Assembly (NCBI GenBank): GCA_048266425.1
Contig: JBLWZN010000012.1
Coordinates: 20,349-84,348, forward strand
Reading direction: 5' to 3'
DNA length: 64,000 nt
Origin: Cerina sp048266425
GTDB lineage: Bacteria; Bacteroidota; Bacteroidia; Flavobacteriales; Flavobacteriaceae
How positions within the stretch are numbered: the stretch's first letter is position 1; every line of letters starts with the position of its first letter. Under the pieces are notes generated by a model that did not search any database, was not told the origin of the DNA, and saw only the letters and a list, made by a program, of their open reading frames with translations. A program made the position numbers and the translations under genes. Positions 59,958-64,000 of this stretch are shown one piece after another.

Positions 59958-61505
59958 TTACCAACTAATAGGCCTATAATCTTTCAGGAATTTACCGCAC
60001 CAATGTTTTCCGGTGTTTATTCCATCGAATAATGGGTCCAGCACTCTAGCGGCACCGTCAACAATATCCAAAGGAGGTTGGAAATCATGAATTTCCTCTT
60101 TCTTTTTGGCCAACTCAATAGGATCCTCATCGGTCACCCATCCTGTATCTACTGCATTGGTATAGATACCATATTTAGCGAAATCCCCGGATGAAGTAAG
60201 CGTCATCATATTTAATGCCGCTTTGGCCATATTTGTGTGGGGATGGCGGGACTCCTTGTGAAAACTATGGAATTTACCCTCCATTGCGGAAACATTGATG
60301 ATGTGTTTCATGCCAGTGTTTTCCTTTTTCATCAAATGAACCAAGCGATTGCAAAGGACAAATGGAGCAACAGAGTTTACGAGCTGCACTTCTAGCATTT
60401 CATAGGTATCGATCTCCCCTAATTTTAATCTCCAGCTATTTGTCTTTCTCAAATCGACCTGTTGCAAGTCGGCATCCATTTTTCCTACTGGAAAAACCTC
60501 TTCAGTCGTTAAGGAATGATCAACTGTATAGGCAATTTGGGATAGTTTGGCAGAAGCGCTCAGCCCAATACCTACTTGCCTTCCATGCCAGGAAACCGGT
60601 AGGTTTTTGTCCTGATCTTCCAACATGGAACTTATTGCACCTAATTCTTTTAAACACGCTTCATGATCGGATAACATATTGCGAACCAATGGAGGTAATT
60701 TGGAAATGCTCAACTCCTCCTTTTCCAATAGATGTGCGTAGAATCCCGCCGGACGCCTAACGGTCTGCGCCGCATTATTGACCAGTACATCCAATCTGTC
60801 ATACCGCTGTTCAATATAATTGCAAAATATTTCAACGCTGGGAATATGTCTTAAATCCAATCCATGTATTTTAAGACGATCTGACCATGCTTCAAAATCA
60901 TCTTCTTTGGCATAGCGCAACGCGGAATCTACCGGAAACCTTGTCGTTGCAATTACGGTTGCCCCCGCTCGCAACATCATTAGGGTAATATGATAGCCAA
61001 TTTTAAGGCGAGATCCCGTAACAAGGGCTACTTGTCCGGAAAGGTCTGCGGTTTGAAAGCGTTTGGCATAATTATAGTCCCCACAAGTAGAACACATCGT
61101 GTCATAAAAGTGATGTAGGGTTGTAAAGAGCTCTTTACACACATAGCAATTCCTTGGAGCTACTGATACGTCAACTGGTTCAGCGTTATCACTTTTTGGT
61201 GCGATCATTTTAGGAGCAACAAAAACCGGTGAGTTTCGAGCACTTCGTATTCCTGTTTCATTACGCGCTAGTTTGTCTATTTCGGCAGCTTTTCTTTTGA
61301 TGTTTTTTTTAGCTTTTTTTATACGTTCCTTAAATTCGTCCCTATAAGGCCTTGAAAGTAAGCCAGCTTGCTTAATAAGTTCAATTCTCAGACCCTTTGG
61401 AATCTCGAATATTTGATCGGTATCCTTATTTAGAGTTTCTAAAATTGAGATGCATAGATCAATTTGATCTTTGCTTAATTGACCTTTTTCTTCTTTATTG
61501 TTCAT
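59958..61505 (-). CDS. SDR-family oxidoreductase with N-terminal helical and zinc-finger region
   Basis: 515 residues from ATG 61505 (MNNKEEKGQLSKDQIDLCIS); the frame is open further but that part lacks family character. Residues 1-110 are helical and Lys-rich; CYVCKELFTTLHHFYDTMCSTCG (two CxxC, split here about residues 120-142) is a zinc-ribbon; about 155-515 is a short-chain dehydrogenase with VALVTGSRLKIGYH, DLRHIP, VLVNNAAQ and a late INVSAMEGKF active-site serine. The substrate is unknown. It stands alone. Confidence 0.82.
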   Translation of the reverse strand: MNNKEEKGQLSKDQIDLCISILETLNKDTDQIFEIPKGLRIELIKQAGLLSRPYRDEFKERIKKAKKNIKRKAAEIDKLARNETGIRSARNSPVFVAPKMIAPKSDNAEPVDVSVAPRNCYVCKELFTTLHHFYDTMCSTCGDYNYAKRFQTADLSGQVALVTGSRLKIGYHITLMMLRAGATVIATTRFPVDSALRYAKEDDFEAWSDRLKIHGLDLRHIPSVEIFCNYIEQRYDRLDVLVNNAAQTVRRPAGFYAHLLEKEELSISKLPPLVRNMLSDHEACLKELGAISSMLEDQDKNLPVSWHGRQVGIGLSASAKLSQIAYTVDHSLTTEEVFPVGKMDADLQQVDLRKTNSWRLKLGEIDTYEMLEVQLVNSVAPFVLCNRLVHLMKKENTGMKHIINVSAMEGKFHSFHKESRHPHTNMAKAALNMMTLTSSGDFAKYGIYTNAVDTGWVTDEDPIELAKKKEEIHDFQPPLDIVDGAARVLDPLFDGINTGKHWCGKFLKDYRPISW

Positions 61506-61857
61506 TTTGTAATTAGTGTGGTGTGTATTGTAGTGGATTTGTGAAGTGGGGTAGGTGAAATTCAGATTCCTTTCTGTTGTTCCCGAGGCCAAAGTTATTG
61601 TATTTTGACATCCCGTACGAACGTTTTGCAAAAACAAATTATTTCGATCCGCACGGCATGGGGGAACTGGCGGAGTCGCGTTCATATCCTTTTTGTCCCA
61701 AGAGCCAACTTAGCGCAGCGTTATCACGAATTCCTTACTGAAAAACAGAAACCATATGGGAAAATCATAAGATTTGGCGGGCTTGTAAAACACGCCCAAA
61801 CCAATGGATTCAATACCTGACGCCCTATTTGTTATAGCAATTGTTACCCGACGTTTT
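61506..61857. other. intergenic stretch with one arm of a dispersed repeat
   Basis: 352 bases. Bases 61824-61853 (CCTATTTGTTATAGCAATTG, then TTACCCGACG) match in inverted orientation the segment split by the IS element (62298-62310 continuing at 63982-64000). The two arms bracket the lipoprotein gene. The rest shows no convincing gene; bases around 61640-61740 are unusually GC-rich for a spacer. Confidence 0.45.
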
Positions 61858-62274
61858 TTATTTCATCAGAGTAAATGTTCCGTCTTCCCCAATTTGGAAT
61901 TTACTTTTTTCTTTTTCAATAATTCTACTCTGTGAGCTTAATCTTCTATTTAGCTCAATAATCTTTACTGATTTTTTATCTTTTATAAAAACGACTAAAT
62001 CATAATAGTCGGAATAGTTAATTCCGTTTTGTCTAATATTTGCAAGATTTAAGTCAAATTCTTTTTCGATGTTCTCCACCGTTGTGTAAGGTCCGAGAAT
62101 TATTAAACTGTCCCAATCAAAATCGGTCATTTTAGCAAAATCAACCGTTCTTTTTTCAGAGTTTAGTTCAGTTTCAATTTCTTCCGCTAATTTTTCATCA
62201 TTTTCAAGTTGGAATAAATATCCGCAAGAAATGATTGAAAGAAATAAAATTCCAATTCCTATTGTTTTTTTCAT
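61858..62274 (-). CDS. small lipoprotein of unknown function
   Basis: 138 residues. Lipobox ILFLSIISCGYLF. The mature part is highly charged: a Glu/Lys-rich helix (EKLAEEIETELNSEKRTVDFA), FDWDSLIILGPYTTVENIEKE, then strands VVFIKDKKSVKIIELNRR. It is more AT-rich than its neighbours and is bracketed by inverted arms of a dispersed repeat, the look of a single-gene accessory cassette. No family recognised. Confidence 0.6.
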   Translation of the reverse strand: MKKTIGIGILFLSIISCGYLFQLENDEKLAEEIETELNSEKRTVDFAKMTDFDWDSLIILGPYTTVENIEKEFDLNLANIRQNGINYSDYYDLVVFIKDKKSVKIIELNRRLSSQSRIIEKEKSKFQIGEDGTFTLMK

Positions 62275-62297
62275 TGAACTCCGGTGTTCTTTTTAAA

Positions 62298-62310
62298 TGT
62301 TGGGCAACGG
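62298..62310. repeat. repeat arm interrupted by the IS element
   Basis: TGTTGGGCAACGG joins, after removal of the IS, to the sequence at 63982-64000 (TCCTGCTATGGCAAGTAGG). The restored sequence is the inverted counterpart of 61824-61853: GCTAT, a CAAATAGG/CAAGTAGG block and a GTTACCC/GTTGCCC block align. Confidence 0.5.
62307..62310. other. 4-bp target-site duplication (left copy)
   Basis: ACGG here and at 63978-63981 directly flank the IS ends. The matching copy on the right supports transposition into a previously intact sequence. Confidence 0.75.
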
Positions 62311-63977
62311 CAGTCTGTCTAAAAACCCTGCCGGATTGTTTAAATATAATCGAAAATAAGCCTTTTGCCCGATAGTGATCCAAAATGTGCGGCTATAATT
62401 TTGATACGGCATATGGGATGAAGACGGCCCGAGATGCTTTCGGCGGCTCTCAAAATGGCGATTAAAGGCTGATAGATGGATATATGAACATTTTTCCCGA
62501 TCAGGTTGAGGATCCTCTTTAGGTTGTAGGCGATAAAAATAAGTCCCACATCTGCAGAAGCCCTGGCCCTTGTTCTTTTGGTCATTATATGGTCGAACCC
62601 CCATTGTCTTTTTATGGTGCCGAAAGGATGTTCCACAATGGCCTGTCGTTTTTTGTAGACTTCTTGGTTCCCCGCTATCCTTTCGCCGTTTTCATCGACG
62701 AATTCCTTGAACTCACTCCGCTGTATGATCTTCCCGTTCTGTTTGGCCGTTGTGCAGAGCCCTCTCACCGGGCACCCTTTGCAGGCGTTGGTCTTGTACT
62801 GTTTGAAAAAGTAGTTCCTCGCTTTGTAGCGGCTCCCGTTGCTCTTCAGGACATGCCCCTGCGGACAGGTATAGGTGTCTTCCTTCCCGTCATATTCAAA
62901 ATGCTCGGCATTGTATGCCGGGTCTGGTGCCTGTGAGGCCCTTCCGATATCGGGGACCGCCACCAGGGTGGCGATTCCCAGGTCGTGTGCGGTCTTGAAC
63001 TCGCTCCCGGTATGGTAGCCCTTGTCGTAGAGTGCGGTAAATCCGTTGGTCCGCAGGATCGTCTTGGCCCGCCGCAGCATGTTCCCCACGGCCTTGGTGT
63101 CGTTGTTGCCCGTGACCTTGTAATCGATAGGGATACAATGTCTTGCATCCACGGTGGACTGTAGGTTATAGGCTACCTCGGTAATGTTGTCGCGTACTAT
63201 CATATGGCGGCTCTCCGGATCGGAGGTGGAGATCTGTTCCTTTCCCGATTCCCCGAGCTTACTTTCCAGGTCCCGGTAGCCCAGTTTCCTTTTCCGGTGT
63301 TTTTCGATCTCGCCCTTGACCGCTTCCCTGTCCCCGTCCCCCTTTTCGAGCTGCCCTTGGTACTCCGCGAGCTTTTTGTCGATATAGGCAATATGGCGGT
63401 CTATCTTTTTTTGGTTATAATTGTTCTTCTTGCTGTTCTGGGCGCGTAGCTTGGTGCTGTCCCCTGCGATCAACGTGGCACCGATAAGACCGAAGTTCCG
63501 TGCGATCTCGACGGTGGCCCGGAAGACCTTTTTGATGGCCCTTGGGTTGTCCTTCCTGAAATTGCTTATGGTGTTATGGTCGGGGACAAGGCACTCGAGC
63601 AGCCACATCACCTCGATGTTGCGCCTGCACTCCTTTTCGAGCTGCCTGCTGGACCGCACCTTGTTCATATAGCCGTAGATGTAGAGCTTCAGCAAGGTGG
63701 CGGGATGATATGCTGGCCTACCGTTTTCGGGAAAATGCACCTTGAACCCCAGCTTTTCCATATCAAGGGCGTTCACGAACACATCCAGGGCCCTTACGGT
63801 GTTTTCGTTATCGATGGTGTCCTCGAGGGATATTGGAAAAAGGGAGGACTGCCTTCTATCTTTTCCTGCTATATGTTTCATACCCTTAAGTTACGGCCCA
63901 ATGGACCGGAAGTCAAGATCTCCGCTCAAAAGTAATCAACAGGGTTATCAAGAAAAAAGAGGTTTTTAGACAGTCTG
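62311..63977 (-). mobile_element. complete IS1182-type insertion sequence
   Basis: Terminal inverted repeats of 17 bp: CAGTCTGTCTAAAAACC at 62311-62327 and its inverted counterpart (CAGACTGTCTAAAAACC on the minus strand) at 63961-63977, one mismatch. The flanks 62307-62310 and 63978-63981 are both ACGG, a 4-bp target duplication. The single transposase gene is intact, so the element looks young and possibly active. It split a dispersed repeat. Confidence 0.9.
62340..63881 (-). CDS. IS1182-type transposase
   Basis: 513 residues. The N-terminal DUF772 region is DALDMEKLGFKVHFPENGRPAYHPATLLK (shown in part) with CRRNIEVMWLLECLVPDHNTISNFR; the DDE catalytic domain has LIAGDSTKLRAQNSKK (first Asp), DARHCIPIDYKVTG and LYDKGYHTGSEF (second Asp), and VEHPFGTIKRQWGF (Glu). 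A Cys set (CKGCPVRGLCTTAKQNG) sits between the last two, as in this family. No frameshift or internal stop is seen. Confidence 0.93.
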   Translation of the reverse strand: MKHIAGKDRRQSSLFPISLEDTIDNENTVRALDVFVNALDMEKLGFKVHFPENGRPAYHPATLLKLYIYGYMNKVRSSRQLEKECRRNIEVMWLLECLVPDHNTISNFRKDNPRAIKKVFRATVEIARNFGLIGATLIAGDSTKLRAQNSKKNNYNQKKIDRHIAYIDKKLAEYQGQLEKGDGDREAVKGEIEKHRKRKLGYRDLESKLGESGKEQISTSDPESRHMIVRDNITEVAYNLQSTVDARHCIPIDYKVTGNNDTKAVGNMLRRAKTILRTNGFTALYDKGYHTGSEFKTAHDLGIATLVAVPDIGRASQAPDPAYNAEHFEYDGKEDTYTCPQGHVLKSNGSRYKARNYFFKQYKTNACKGCPVRGLCTTAKQNGKIIQRSEFKEFVDENGERIAGNQEVYKKRQAIVEHPFGTIKRQWGFDHIMTKRTRARASADVGLIFIAYNLKRILNLIGKNVHISIYQPLIAILRAAESISGRLHPICRIKIIAAHFGSLSGKRLIFDYI

Positions 63978-64000
63978 ACGGTCCTGCTATGGCAAGTAGG

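Noticed and set aside
1..64000. tRNA genes, rRNA genes and CRISPR arrays
   Set aside because: Looked for and not seen; repeats present are inverted arms, the 17-mer pair and the IS ends, none regularly spaced.

Overview
The window is one stretch of a Flavobacteriaceae-type (Bacteroidota) chromosome, probably from a marine relative. The signs are moderate AT-richness, A-rich translation starts, promoters with the Bacteroidota -7 element TAnnTTTG, a Sec-exported clade II type nitrous oxide reductase cluster, many two-domain universal stress proteins, a formylglycine sulfatase and an IS1182-type insertion sequence. No rRNA, tRNA or CRISPR array was seen.

Layout. 1-3.0 kb: the end of an outer-membrane-type gene, a small secreted protein and glucose-6-phosphate isomerase. 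3.1-7.7 kb (minus): a universal stress protein (USP), then a trio of enolase-superfamily epimerase, DUF1611 protein and threonine-synthase-like PLP enzyme, possibly for D-glutamate or muropeptide use. 8.0-10.1 kb: a tiny membrane protein with a SpoIIAA-like protein, hibernation factor HPF, a 37-residue basic protein and two candidate small RNAs. 10.2-14.3 kb: an MFS transporter and the overlapping nhaA and K+/H+ antiporter pair. 14.4-24.6 kb (minus): DUF3124 lipoprotein, USPs, GreA-like proteins, a sigma54 two-component pair, and a PAS histidine kinase with a receiver-CRP fusion regulator. 24.8-28.0 kb: TerB-like and DGC zinc-binding proteins, and an octaheme cytochrome with HEAT and TPR repeats. 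28.6-32.9 kb: arylsulfatase and hemN. 33.2-37.0 kb: candidate copper uptake (Cys-rich small protein, OprC/NosA-like TonB receptor, Met/His-rich lipoprotein). 37.4-44.8 kb: the nos cluster (cytochrome c, fasciclin, nosZ, membrane protein, nosL, nosD, nosF, nosY). 45.0-57.8 kb: an NO and low-oxygen block (hemerythrin-PAS protein with a large unknown enzyme, a 12-TM heme-copper-like protein, a thioredoxin-like protein, two Crp/Fnr regulators, quinol NO reductase, RIC/ScdA and two USPs). 58.3-64 kb: an SSS symporter, a zinc-finger SDR, a small lipoprotein and a complete IS1182-type element.

The unifying signal is a palindrome, (A/C)TGAYnnnnRTCA(T/G), in 16 intergenic positions. In every case it is followed, exactly 22 bp after its end (33 bp centre to centre), by a match to TAnnTTTG. 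Ten matches are perfect and six have one mismatch. This is FNR-type class II promoter geometry. It ties four of the five USPs, hemN, the nos and copper loci, RIC, a Crp/Fnr regulator, the hemerythrin-PAS operon, the heme-copper-like protein, the octaheme cytochrome and three candidate sRNAs into one putative low-oxygen regulon. norB instead has a 22-bp perfect palindrome of a different type upstream, and the Crp/Fnr protein beside it lacks the usual recognition glutamate. No nitrate or nitrite reductase gene lies in the window, so the visible chemistry is NO to N2O to N2.
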